Positions 35,039 through 43,771 are shown, numbered from the stretch's first letter. The stretch is DNA of 64,000 nt from Rhodococcus sp. HNM0569 (GCF_012726205.1 NZ_JAASAE010000008.1:62001-126000); one strand, 5' to 3'. The notes: generated by a model not told the origin, from the sequence alone. Program-made: numbers and translations.

Positions 35039-35134
35039 TGCGGCCTGCGGCCGAGGGGTGACATTGCGGCCTGCGGCCGGGGGGTGACATTGCGGCCTGC
35101 GGCCGAGGGGTGACATTGCGGCCTGCGGCCGGGG
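35033..35134. repeat. 26-bp tandem array, four units
   Basis: Unit TGACATTGCGGCCTGCGGCC plus RGGGG-type ending. Units 1 and 3 have GAGGGG and units 2 and 4 have GGGG-, so the array looks like a duplicated 52-bp dimer. Each unit also holds CGGCC-TGC-GGCCG, a small hairpin. The array fills the space up to the tetR stop codon at 35136. It is too short-spaced for CRISPR. Confidence 0.85.
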
Positions 35135-35135
35135 A

Positions 35136-35738
35136 TCAGTCGGACTTCTTCTTGCTGCCCGCGAGGCCACGCCACGCGAGCTGTTCGAGGAGATCGGCGG
35201 CGTGCTCGACGGAGATCTCGCCACCCGCGACCCGGTCGGCGACCGCCTCACCCGCGCCCACCAGGGCCACACCGAAGATGCGGAAGTCCTGGTCGGGCGA
35301 CGGCTCCTTGGTGCTCGACTCGATGAGGTGCGCGGTGAGCTCGACGAGGCGGTCGCGGCTGGTCTGCACCGTGCCGACGAACGCCTGCTGCCCGAGTGCC
35401 TGCCGGTAGAGCACCATCCACGAATCGCGGTTCTCGCCGACGAAGCCGAGGAACGACTCGAGCGCGACTCGCAACTGTTCGCGCGGCGTGAGCGTGGGAT
35501 CGCCTGCGGGCGAGAGGGCCTCGACGAATCGCGCGGCCTCGCGCTGAATGCACGCGGCGAACAGTTCGTCCTTCGAGCCGTAGTACAGATACAGCATCGG
35601 CTTCGAGATCTCGGCGCGGGCCGCGATCGCGTCCATGGACGTCTCGTGGAAGCCGCGTTCGGAGAACACTGCGACGGCAGCGTCGAGCATCTGCTGCTCG
35701 CGGACTGCGCGCGGCAATCGCTTGGTACCGCCTGCCAT
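35136..35738 (-). CDS. TetR family regulator of the fad/fab locus
   Basis: Regulator of 200 residues, positional counterpart of Rv0238. HTH region 8-55: LDAAVAVFSERGFHETSMDAIAARAEISKPMLYLYYGSKDEL, standard TetR N-terminus, then an all-helical ligand domain. Its own upstream region contains TTACC-CTAC-GGTAG at 35771, related to sites at fadE5 and between fadA2 and fabG4, so it is the best candidate for their repressor with an acyl-CoA-type ligand; this is inference. The ATG at 35738 has GGAGGG upstream. The 26-bp tandem array directly abuts its stop codon. Confidence 0.9.
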   Translation of the reverse strand: MAGGTKRLPRAVREQQMLDAAVAVFSERGFHETSMDAIAARAEISKPMLYLYYGSKDELFAACIQREAARFVEALSPAGDPTLTPREQLRVALESFLGFVGENRDSWMVLYRQALGQQAFVGTVQTSRDRLVELTAHLIESSTKEPSPDQDFRIFGVALVGAGEAVADRVAGGEISVEHAADLLEQLAWRGLAGSKKKSD

Positions 35739-35770
35739 TCGCCCTCCAAACCGTAGTGAACCACTCGATC

Positions 35771-35784
35771 TTACCCTACGGTAG
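35771..35784. promoter_or_regulatory. TTACC-CTAC-GGTAG, candidate autoregulatory operator
   Basis: Inverted repeat 33 bp upstream of the tetR start; the inner TACC/GGTA arms are perfect and the outer base is mismatched. It is the third member of the TTACY-N4-RGTAA set. Confidence 0.6.
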
Positions 35785-35851
35785 GAAAGGCCTGGTCAGC
35801 ACGGGTGCGGTCGCCGCCGAGAGCAGGAACGACGCCGAGGGCAGAAACGAT

Positions 35852-36169
35852 TCAGTACGGATTGCCCGCGTTGTACGCGTACTGACGCTCCATGTAGGCC
35901 TGCGTGTTCGCGTCCGGAACGGCAGTGGGATCGAGGCAGTAGCCCTTCTGAGTCCACGCGAACGTGCCGGTGCCCCAATCGAACTTCCACTCGTACGGGC
36001 ACTCGGGCGGCTGCGGCGCGCACACGTGACCCTCCGGGCAGGTGGCCGTGACGGCGGCCGCGGGTGCCGCGAGCCCGACCGCGCCCACCACGAGCGCACC
36101 CGCCGCCAGCGTTCCTCCGGCAGCGACGCGGGCAACGACACGGCTAGCCGTGATTGCACGTACCGACAC
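35852..36169 (-). CDS. Small secreted cysteine-containing protein, unknown
   Basis: Precursor of 105 residues: signal peptide with hydrophobic core (AAGGTLAAGALVVGAVGLAAP) and an AxA site near residue 39, leaving a mature part of about 66 residues. That part has four cysteines (TCPEGHVC, PPECPY, KGYC), enough for two disulfides, and many aromatic residues (WKFDWGTGTFAWTQ), ending QYAYNAGNPY. I do not recognise the family. The start is a GTG with GGGAGG at 5-base spacing, good support for a real gene. It sits between tetR and lpqI on the same strand but 40 bp from the lpqI stop, so it is probably transcribed with lpqI or alone. Confidence 0.75.
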   Translation of the reverse strand: MSVRAITASRVVARVAAGGTLAAGALVVGAVGLAAPAAAVTATCPEGHVCAPQPPECPYEWKFDWGTGTFAWTQKGYCLDPTAVPDANTQAYMERQYAYNAGNPY

Positions 36170-36208
36170 GAAAACCTCCCCTACGCAACAAATTCTGCGC
36201 AGAGGACG

Positions 36209-37369
36209 TTAGCAGGACAACAGCCCTTTCGTCCTTGCGATACTCGTCACAGCGTCCGTGACGCGCTGCTGCGAGAGCCGGCCGGAGTCCATCTCCGCCT
36301 CGAGATGATCGAGCACGCGCGGCACGTCCTCGGTGGTGAGCCAGAGCGCCGAGTCGGCCCCGGCCTCGAGCGCCGCCGACACCGCCTCGGTGATGTCGTA
36401 CCGGTCGGTGATCGCCTGCATGCCACTCAGGTCGTCGGTGAACACGATGCCGTCGTAGGGGTCGGCGCCGTAGCCGGAACCGTTACGCAGCAACGACATC
36501 GCCGAAGGACTGATGCTCGCAGGGGTGCCCGGTTCGGTAAGCCCGGGCACCTCGAGGTGGCCGACCATGACCCCGACCCCGGTATGAGCCAGCTCACGGA
36601 ACGGCAGCAGGTCCTTCTCGACCAGTTCGTCGATCGGCGGCGTCGTGACCGAACCACGGTGCGAGTCACCGGAACCCGAGCCGTGGCCCGGGAAGTGCTT
36701 GATGACGGGGAAGATTCCCGCATCGCGCAGACCCTGCGCGTAGGCGCCTGCGTAGTGCGTCACGAGCGCGGGATCGTCGGAGAACGAACGGTCGCCGATG
36801 ACCGCGTCGTCGGGCTGCGCACTGACGTCGACGTCGGGCGCGAAGTCGACGGTGATACCGAGGCTCGCGAGTCCGCGTCCCCGTTCGAGCGCCATCTCGT
36901 ACACCTCGTCCGCGGACATCGTGCGCGCCGCTTCGCGGGCCGACGGGTCGGCCCCGAGTAGGTCCTCGACGCGCGACACGCGTCCGCCCTCCTCGTCGAT
37001 CGTCACCATGACGGGCAGCTCGGACGCCGCCTGCACCCGGGGCACCTCGCGGTTCGCGAGCATCGACTCGTCGGTCCAGCTGCCGACGAACACGCCGCCC
37101 ACTCCTTCGTCGCGCACCACCGACACCGCGTCGTCGGTGTCGGTGACACCGACGGTGAGCATCTGCGCGAGCTGCTGGCGCCGGGTGAGCGAGGACAGCA
37201 GGTCGGCGCCGCACTGCTCGGGGGCCGCCGCGCTGGTCGCCGCGTCGCCGGTGCGCGACGGCGGCGCGTCGGACGAAGGCTGCGGGTCGGGCGTCTGAGC
37301 GCCACCTGCCGAACAGCCCGCCAACAGACCGGCGCACGCGGACAGGGCGAGCGCGTACTTGAACCTCAT
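36209..37369 (-). CDS. lpqI: Lipoprotein LpqI, GH3 beta-N-acetylglucosaminidase (NagZ-like)
   Basis: Cell-wall recycling hydrolase of 386 residues (M. tuberculosis LpqI is 388). Signal peptide with lipobox LLAGC (Cys near residue 19) anchors it to the outer membrane leaflet. The GH3 domain contains the family motif KHFPGHGSGSGDSHRG with the catalytic Asp-His dyad, DFAPDVDV and VFTDDLSGMQAI (nucleophile Asp). It removes N-acetylglucosamine from muropeptides. The ATG at 37369 was chosen because it gives the signal peptide; the frame stays open 22 codons upstream. It occupies the Rv0237 position between aftD and the TetR gene. Confidence 0.93.
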   Translation of the reverse strand: MRFKYALALSACAGLLAGCSAGGAQTPDPQPSSDAPPSRTGDAATSAAAPEQCGADLLSSLTRRQQLAQMLTVGVTDTDDAVSVVRDEGVGGVFVGSWTDESMLANREVPRVQAASELPVMVTIDEEGGRVSRVEDLLGADPSAREAARTMSADEVYEMALERGRGLASLGITVDFAPDVDVSAQPDDAVIGDRSFSDDPALVTHYAGAYAQGLRDAGIFPVIKHFPGHGSGSGDSHRGSVTTPPIDELVEKDLLPFRELAHTGVGVMVGHLEVPGLTEPGTPASISPSAMSLLRNGSGYGADPYDGIVFTDDLSGMQAITDRYDITEAVSAALEAGADSALWLTTEDVPRVLDHLEAEMDSGRLSQQRVTDAVTSIARTKGLLSC

Positions 37370-37589
37370 GTACTCCGACGGTATCGGAAAGATAACGACG
37401 CGCCGCGCCGGGGAGACCCGCGTCACCCCGCCCACACCGTCGACGCCGGACCGAACCGGCTCGCCGTGCGCGCCTGAGATCGTTGGTGACCGGGCCTTCT
37501 GTTGTTAATCTGAGCGTGTCGTCGGGCCGGTTCCCCTGCCGGCCGCGAACCACCGGCCGCACCGGCTGGAACCACCGGGAGGTGTCGTC

Positions 37590-38063
37590 ATGCCCGCCGA
37601 TCTGGCGATGATCGCCTACGACGGAACGGACAACGCGAAGCGCGCCGTTCGGTACGCCGCCCGTTTTCTCGGCACCCGTCGCGTCGTCGTCGTCACCGCA
37701 TGGGAGCCCATGGTCCGCCAGGCCGCGCGCATGTCGGGACTCTCCGGCGTACTGCAGCCCGAATGGGTGCCCGACGAGGAAGCCGAGGACGTCGCTCTCA
37801 CCGACGCCCGCGCCCTCAACGACGAGGGCGTCGCACTCGCACGGGCCGAGGGCCTCGATGCCGAGGGCAAGTGCACCGAATGCAGCACGACCATCTGGAA
37901 TGCGCTGGTCGAAGCGGCCGACGAGATCGATGCCGATCTGGTGGTGAGCGGCACGCGCGGGCTCACCGGGCTCCGCGCGCTGCTGCAGAGCAGCGTCGCC
38001 GACCACGTGCTCAAACACAGCCATCGGCCGGTCCTGATCGTGCCGCCGGGCCGCGACGACTGA
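37590..38063 (+). CDS. Universal stress protein family
   Basis: Single UspA domain of 157 residues. The start LAMIAYDGTDNAKRAVRYAA gives the first strand with the ATP-contacting Asp, and the C-terminal GTRGLTGLRALLQSSVADHVL fits the G-2x-G-9x-G(S/T) nucleotide motif; ATP binding is therefore likely. It contains two close cysteines (GKCTECS), unusual in Usp proteins. ATG at 37590 after GGGAGGTG. Role unknown; such proteins respond to stress or hypoxia in mycobacteria. The upstream 220-bp gap contains a TTGTTAATCT stretch as possible promoter. Confidence 0.88.
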   Translation: MPADLAMIAYDGTDNAKRAVRYAARFLGTRRVVVVTAWEPMVRQAARMSGLSGVLQPEWVPDEEAEDVALTDARALNDEGVALARAEGLDAEGKCTECSTTIWNALVEAADEIDADLVVSGTRGLTGLRALLQSSVADHVLKHSHRPVLIVPPGRDD

Positions 38064-38224
38064 TGGCACCTGCGCCTGCCGCCCACCACCTCGCTTCGTG
38101 CGCCGGGGCGAGGCGTGGGCCACACCGCGCAGTCACGGATTCGTCAACGGGTGATACCTTGGCCGTGATATTTCGTGCGCGGCTCCTCCGCGCACGCCGA
38201 TGAGCAATACGGTGGGAGACACGA

Positions 38225-38398
38225 ATGCCGAAGTTCCTGATGCCCGGTGTGGTCAGCGCTGCGGTGGGAGCGGTCCTCGGCGTCGTCGCCGTCTTCGGCG
38301 TGACCGCGGCTGCATCCGACAACACCCGCCCGGAGATCGACCGCAGCGGCAACGCCGACTCGTCGCTGCTGAACCAGGTTGAATACGGCAGCCGCTGA
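38225..38398 (+). CDS. Small membrane protein DUF2613 (Rv0236A-like)
   Basis: Protein of 57 residues: MPKFLMPGVVSAAVGAVLG at the start, a single membrane helix to about residue 31, then a polar tail with DRSGNADSSLLNQVEYGSR. Length and position match Rv0236A, which precedes aftD in M. tuberculosis. The aftD start codon lies inside its last codons, so both are almost certainly translated from one mRNA; it may act with or regulate AftD, but no function is established. A possible promoter lies around 38150-38170 (TTGGCC then GATATT). Confidence 0.87.
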   Translation: MPKFLMPGVVSAAVGAVLGVVAVFGVTAAASDNTRPEIDRSGNADSSLLNQVEYGSR

Positions 38399-41300
38399 CG
38401 GCGCAGAACACGTTCCCTCCCGCCCGCTGCGGGCTCGGATCGACCGACGCCCGCTGAGCAGGCGCTGGCTCGCCGCGGCGAGTGTGATCGCGTTCGTCGT
38501 CTCGTTCGCGCAGTCACCCGGCCGCATCGCGGCCGACACCAAGTACGACCTCACCGAGAATCCGCTCGGCTTCCTGGGGCGTGCCGCGCACCTGTGGAGC
38601 AGCCAGGCCCCGACGGGCCAGGTGCAGAACCAGGCGTACGGCTACTTCTTCCCGCACGGCGCGTTCTTCGCGCTCGGTGATCTGCTGTCGATCCCGGCGT
38701 GGATCACCCAGCGCGCGTGGTGGGCTGTCCTGCTGATCGTCGGATTCTGGGGCATCGTCCGCCTCGCGGAAGCGATCGGCGTCGGCAGCCGCACGTCCCG
38801 TGTCGTCGCCGCGGCCGCGTTCGCGTTGTCGCCGCGGGTCGTGACGACGCTCGGTTCGATCTCGTCCGAGACGCTCCCGATGATGCTCGCGCCCTGGGTG
38901 CTGCTGCCCGTCGTCGTGGCGCTGCGGCCGGGCGAGCCGCCCCGGTCGATGCGCAGCCTCGCCGCGCGGTCGGCGGTCGCGGTCGCACTGATGGGCGCGG
39001 TCAACGCGGTCGCGACGCTCGCTGCGTGCCTCGTCGCCGTCGTGTGGTGGCTCGCGCACCGCCCGAGCCGTCGCTGGTGGGTGTTCACCGGGTGGTGGGC
39101 GCTGTTCGTCGCGCTCGCTGTCGCCTGGTGGATCGTGCCGCTGCTGCTGCTCGGGTCGGTGTCGCCGCCGTTCCTCGACTACATCGAGTCGTCGGGTGTC
39201 ACGACGCAGTGGGCCTCTCTCGGCGAGATCCTGCGCGGCACCGGCAGCTGGACGCCGTTCGTGTCCCCCGAACGGATCGCGGGCGCGGTGCTCGTCACGC
39301 AACCCGCCGCGGTGGTCGCGACGGGTGTCGTCGCAGCGGCGGGTCTGGCCGGTCTCGCGATGCGGGCGATGCCCGCCCGCGGCCGGCTCGTGTTCGTCCT
39401 GTTCGTGGGGCTCGCCGGCCTGTCCATCGGCTATGTCGGCGAGCTCGCGGGGCCGTTCGCGGAGAGCGTCCGCGTCTTCCTCGACGGAGCGGGCGCGCCG
39501 CTGCGCAATGTGCACAAGCTCGAACCGCTCGTGCGGTTGCCGATCGCACTCGGCCTCGCGCACCTGCTCGCGCGGGTGCCGCTGCCCGGTTCGGTGCCCA
39601 CACAGCGGTGGCGCAGCGCGCTCGCGCATCCCGAACGCGAGAAGTCGGTGGCCTTCGCGACGCTCGTACTCGTCGCGCTCGTGCTGTCGACGTCGCTCGT
39701 GTGGACCGGCAAGCTCGCGCCGCGCGGCACCTACACCGAGGTACCCCAGCACTGGCACGACGCGGCGCAGTGGCTCGAGGACCACGCGTCGGGCGACTCT
39801 CCTGCGACCTCCCAGCGCGCCCTCGTCGCACCGGGCGCGCCGTTCGGCATCCAGACGTGGGGGCTCACGCGCGACGAACCCCTGCAGGCGCTCGCGTCGA
39901 CACCGTGGACGGTGCGCGACTCGGTGCCGCTCACGCCGCCCGGCGCGATCCGGGCGATGGACTCGGTGCAGCGCCTGCTCGTCGACGGCCGTCCCTCCGA
40001 CGGCCTCGCGCGCACCCTGCTCGGCCAGGGCATCTCCTACCTCGTCGTCCGTAACGACCTCGACCCGGAGACCTCCCGGTCGGCGCGGCCGATGCTCGTG
40101 CACCAGGCCGTGAACGGTTCTCCCGGGTTCGAGAAGGTCGCCGAATTCGGGGACCCCGTCGACGGACAGGAACCCCACGACGTCGTCGAGGACGGCGACC
40201 TGCGGCCCGCCTATCCGGCCGTCGAGATCTATCGCGTCGGCGATCCGGTCTCCGGCGAGACGGCGACCGTGGGTCCCTACACGAGCGAGCTCGCGGACGT
40301 GGCGCGCGTGCAGGGCGGGCCCGAGTCGCTGCTGCGGCTGCACGAGAGCGACGCGATAGCCGGTCCCGTCCTGACCGCCGCCGATGCGGCCCGCGCGGGA
40401 CTGCCCGTCGACGACGTCCTCGTCACGGACACTCCCCGCAACCGCGAGACGGACTACGGGCAGGTCGACAACCACAGCTCGGGGCTGCGCTCGCCGGACG
40501 AACCGCGCCGCACGTTCAACGAGGTCCCGGACTATGCGGTCCCGGACACTCCCCGCGTCGAGGGCGAGTGGAGCGGCGCGACGATCACGACGTCCAGTTC
40601 GGCTTCCGACGCGACCCAGCTCGGTGGCGCCGCACCCGGCGCGAGCGCCGCGGCAACCGTCGACGGCGACCCCGCGACCGGGTGGTTCAGCAATCTCAGC
40701 GAGACCGCACGCGGCCAGTGGCTGCGTGTCGACCTCGACCATCCGGTGCCCAGCGGGCTCCTGCACATCACGACGAGCCCGAACGCGCTCGGCCCACCCG
40801 TCAAGTGGATGGAGGTGTCGACACCGAACGGGTCGACCGCCGTCAAGATCGACAAGCCCGGCGAACCGGTCACCGTGTCGCTGCCCGGCGGTTCGACGCC
40901 GTGGGTGCAGATCACCGCGATGCGCACCGAGAACGGGTCGGCGGGCGTGCAATTCGGCATCAGCGACGTGCAGGTCGAGGACTTCTCGGACCGGGCCGCA
41001 CCGGTCATGGTGCCGATCGAGCACCGCACGGCGCTGCCACCGACGCCCGACGGCGCCCGCGTCGACGGCTGGCACCTCTCGCAGGAGTTCCCGGGCAGGC
41101 GCGCGTGTGCCGACGCACCCGACCGGGTGCGGTGCGGCGGCGCCTTCCCGATGCCCCCGGAAGAGGGCGGCACGTTCGAACGCACGCTGTCGGTGCCCGA
41201 CGCGACGACGGTCTCGCCAGGGCTGACCGTGCGCGCACATGCGGGTGCCCGCCTCGAAGAACTGCTCGCCGATCCGTCCCGCGCGAGCGCAACCGGACCG

Positions 41301-42686
41301 AGCGACGTCGCCGACCTGCGGGGCGCCGCATTCGCCGCGACGGACGGCGACGTGCGCACCGCGTGGACGGCGCAGCAGAAGACCGTCGGCGGCAGCGGAC
41401 CACTGCCGACCCTCACGATCGAACTACCCGAACCCACCGAGGTCGCCGCGCTCGACCTCGCCCCGAGTCTCGGCAAGCTGCCCGCCGCACCCACCCGTGT
41501 CGCGGTCGACCTCGGCTCCGGGACGCAGGTGCGCGACGTCGAGGACGACCGAGTCGACCTCGAGCCGCACGTGACGCAGCGCATCGTGCTCAGCCTCGTG
41601 TCGTCGGAAGAGGTGTGGGGACCGAACCCGTTCGGCTACAACGAGCGCCAGCCCGGTGGCGTCGCCGAGGTCACCGTGCTCGGTCCGGACGGGCAGCCCG
41701 TCGCGGGCTCGGGCCCGCGTGCCGACGCAGGCGCGCGTGTCGTCACGGTGCCGTGCGAGACCGGGCCGACGCTCCGGGTCGGCGAGCAGACCGTGCGGCT
41801 GTCGGTGAGCGGCACGGTCGACGACCTCCTCGCGGGCCGTCCGGTCGCCGCCACCGCGTGCGATCCGGCCCCGCTCGCGCTCGCCCAGGGCCGCGTCGAC
41901 GTGTCGGTCGACCCGACGCCCGCATTCTTCGTCGACGCACTCGACCTTCGCCCCGACGGCGGCGCCGTCTCCGGCACGGGCGCGCAGCGTGTCCCGGCGG
42001 ACACCACCACGTGGAGCAACCAGCACCGCGAGGTGACGGTCGACGCGCAACGCGACCAACTGCTCGTGGTGCCCGAATCGACCAATGTCGGATGGAAGGC
42101 ATCCGCACCGGACGGCAGCGAACTCGTACCGGTCGTCGTCGACGGCTGGCAGCAGGGCTGGGTGCTGCCCGCAGGCACGCACGGCACCGTGACGCTCGAG
42201 TACACGGCCGACACGTGGTATCGCGGCACGGTCTTCGGTGGTCTCGCGCTCCTGATCCCGCTGCTCGTGTCGGCGCTGTGGCCGTCGCGCAGGCCGCGCG
42301 GTCACGGCGCTGCGCCGCGGCCGTGGCGCAGCACTCTCGTCGCACTGCTCGGCGTGCTCGCGACGACCGGAATCGTCGCGGGCGTCCCCGGGGTCGTGAC
42401 GACACTCGTGGTGGCCGCGGGCGCGGCGCTCGTGGCCCGCACCCGCGGTAAGGCGGTCGCGGCGCGAGGGCTCGTCGTGCTCACCGGGCTCGCAGGGGGC
42501 GCCGGCTTCGCGGTGCTCTCGACCGGTCCGTGGCGGTCGTCCGACGGGTACGTCGGGCACTCGTTCTGGGTTCAGTTCCCGTTGCTCGTCGCGCTCGCCG
42601 CACTCGGCGTCGCCGTCGCGCCCGCATCCCGCCTGCTGATCCAGCGGTTGACGGCGCGGCGGGCCGGTTCCTCGACCAAGGCGTAG
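38379..42686 (+). CDS. aftD: Alpha-(1->3)-arabinofuranosyltransferase AftD
   Basis: Essential cell-wall glycosyltransferase using decaprenyl-phosphoryl arabinofuranose to branch arabinan of arabinogalactan and LAM. 1,435 residues, like M. tuberculosis AftD (1,400). GT-C membrane domain 1-450: the conserved Asp in AADTKYDLTENPLGFL, NQAYGYFFPHG, LSPRVVTTLGSISSETLP and LRNVHKLEPLVRLP. A large periplasmic part with carbohydrate-binding modules follows (for example DGDPATGWFSNLSE around 770 and DGDVRTAWTAQQK around 985), then C-terminal helices (1285-1425). The TTG at 38379 overlaps DUF2613 by 20 bases; a later start is possible. The last 115 bp overlap the opposite acyltransferase gene. Confidence 0.95.
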   Translation: MNTAAADGAEHVPSRPLRARIDRRPLSRRWLAAASVIAFVVSFAQSPGRIAADTKYDLTENPLGFLGRAAHLWSSQAPTGQVQNQAYGYFFPHGAFFALGDLLSIPAWITQRAWWAVLLIVGFWGIVRLAEAIGVGSRTSRVVAAAAFALSPRVVTTLGSISSETLPMMLAPWVLLPVVVALRPGEPPRSMRSLAARSAVAVALMGAVNAVATLAACLVAVVWWLAHRPSRRWWVFTGWWALFVALAVAWWIVPLLLLGSVSPPFLDYIESSGVTTQWASLGEILRGTGSWTPFVSPERIAGAVLVTQPAAVVATGVVAAAGLAGLAMRAMPARGRLVFVLFVGLAGLSIGYVGELAGPFAESVRVFLDGAGAPLRNVHKLEPLVRLPIALGLAHLLARVPLPGSVPTQRWRSALAHPEREKSVAFATLVLVALVLSTSLVWTGKLAPRGTYTEVPQHWHDAAQWLEDHASGDSPATSQRALVAPGAPFGIQTWGLTRDEPLQALASTPWTVRDSVPLTPPGAIRAMDSVQRLLVDGRPSDGLARTLLGQGISYLVVRNDLDPETSRSARPMLVHQAVNGSPGFEKVAEFGDPVDGQEPHDVVEDGDLRPAYPAVEIYRVGDPVSGETATVGPYTSELADVARVQGGPESLLRLHESDAIAGPVLTAADAARAGLPVDDVLVTDTPRNRETDYGQVDNHSSGLRSPDEPRRTFNEVPDYAVPDTPRVEGEWSGATITTSSSASDATQLGGAAPGASAAATVDGDPATGWFSNLSETARGQWLRVDLDHPVPSGLLHITTSPNALGPPVKWMEVSTPNGSTAVKIDKPGEPVTVSLPGGSTPWVQITAMRTENGSAGVQFGISDVQVEDFSDRAAPVMVPIEHRTALPPTPDGARVDGWHLSQEFPGRRACADAPDRVRCGGAFPMPPEEGGTFERTLSVPDATTVSPGLTVRAHAGARLEELLADPSRASATGPSDVADLRGAAFAATDGDVRTAWTAQQKTVGGSGPLPTLTIELPEPTEVAALDLAPSLGKLPAAPTRVAVDLGSGTQVRDVEDDRVDLEPHVTQRIVLSLVSSEEVWGPNPFGYNERQPGGVAEVTVLGPDGQPVAGSGPRADAGARVVTVPCETGPTLRVGEQTVRLSVSGTVDDLLAGRPVAATACDPAPLALAQGRVDVSVDPTPAFFVDALDLRPDGGAVSGTGAQRVPADTTTWSNQHREVTVDAQRDQLLVVPESTNVGWKASAPDGSELVPVVVDGWQQGWVLPAGTHGTVTLEYTADTWYRGTVFGGLALLIPLLVSALWPSRRPRGHGAAPRPWRSTLVALLGVLATTGIVAGVPGVVTTLVVAAGAALVARTRGKAVAARGLVVLTGLAGGAGFAVLSTGPWRSSDGYVGHSFWVQFPLLVALAALGVAVAPASRLLIQRLTARRAGSSTKA

Positions 42687-43771
42687 CTCGCGGACGCGAC
42701 GGCGATGCTCAGCACCACCGTGCCGGCCAGGACCACCACGAAGTTGCCGCCGAACGCGCGCACCCCGAACATCGGGAAGACGACCGCGAGCACCGCGAGA
42801 TGCCACACGAAGATGCCGTAGGACCAACGGCCGATCGCGAGCGCGGCCGGGCTCGCGAGGAAACGGTGCGTGCCCTCGCCCAGCACGAGCGGCGCGAGCA
42901 GTGTGAAGCTCATCACCGCACCGAGCGCGATCTTGATCGAGTACTGCCACGGCTCCGGGTCCGCGAGCCCCGGCGGGCCCGCGAGCTCGGTGGCGGCGAG
43001 GCCGAAGGCGACCGCCGCCACGAGCGTCATCACCGCGCGATGCGACCCGATGCGGTGCACGAATCCGGGCGCGCTCACGACCAGCTCGGCGAGCACCATG
43101 CCCGCGCCGAACCACGGCAGGTAGCCGGGCAGCCAGTTGTGGTGCGTGATGTGCTCGGGCGTCGGGATCGGCAGGTAACCCCACACGAGGCTCGCGGCCA
43201 TCACGGCGAGCATCACCGGGATGCGCCATCGGGCGGCCGGCCCGCGCAGCCGGACGAATGCGAGCGCGATGAACGGCAACACGAGATAGAAAGCCACCTC
43301 GACCGACAGGCTCCACATCTGTGTCAGGCCGTCGGTGAGGGTGAGCGGCACGAACACCTGCAGCAGACCGAGATTCGCGGCCCACGTGCGCAGGCTGCCG
43401 CCGTTCGCGTTCGGCAGGAACAGCAGCACGAGCGTGACGCACACCCAGTACGCGGGCAGGATTCGCGTGGCGCGCGAGAGCCAGTAGCGCAGTATCGGAC
43501 GCGGCGTGCCCATGCCGCGGGCCGCGGCGGCGTGCGGCCGCCACAACAGGTAACCCGACAGCGCGAAGAACAGTGCCACCGCGAGGTCGAACCGGCCGAG
43601 GACGCGCCCGACGACGGCGGGGTCGTGCGTCGCCGTCTGGAACGCCACGTGCGTGACGACGACGCCGAGGGCCGCGAGACCGCGCATCCCCTCGAGCGCG
43701 GGCACGAACTCGCGCGCCCCCGCGGGGACGCGGCCCGCGTCGCGGGCGTCGACGACGTCGGTAGCGGTCAC
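42572..43771 (-). CDS. Acyltransferase 3 family membrane protein (candidate TmaT)
   Basis: Integral membrane O-acyltransferase of 399 residues with about ten helices. Family features: ALEGMRGLAALGVVVTHV near residue 26 (catalytic-type Arg and His), ALFFALSGYLLWRPH, YWLSRATRILPAYW, and the terminal LVEEPARR. It occupies the Rv0228 position between aftD and the DUF3068 gene; that family includes TmaT, which acetylates trehalose monomycolate before MmpL3-dependent export in Corynebacterium. The same role is likely but not shown. The reading frame continues 29 residues past LVEEP, so its 3' end runs 115 bp into the aftD 3' end on the opposite strand. Confidence 0.88.
   Translation of the reverse strand: MTATDVVDARDAGRVPAGAREFVPALEGMRGLAALGVVVTHVAFQTATHDPAVVGRVLGRFDLAVALFFALSGYLLWRPHAAAARGMGTPRPILRYWLSRATRILPAYWVCVTLVLLFLPNANGGSLRTWAANLGLLQVFVPLTLTDGLTQMWSLSVEVAFYLVLPFIALAFVRLRGPAARWRIPVMLAVMAASLVWGYLPIPTPEHITHHNWLPGYLPWFGAGMVLAELVVSAPGFVHRIGSHRAVMTLVAAVAFGLAATELAGPPGLADPEPWQYSIKIALGAVMSFTLLAPLVLGEGTHRFLASPAALAIGRWSYGIFVWHLAVLAVVFPMFGVRAFGGNFVVVLAGTVVLSIAVASASYALVEEPARRAVNRWISRRDAGATATPSAASATSNGN

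Noticed and set aside
35033-35134. CRISPR array
   Set aside because: Repeats are directly contiguous with no spacers and no cas genes are present.
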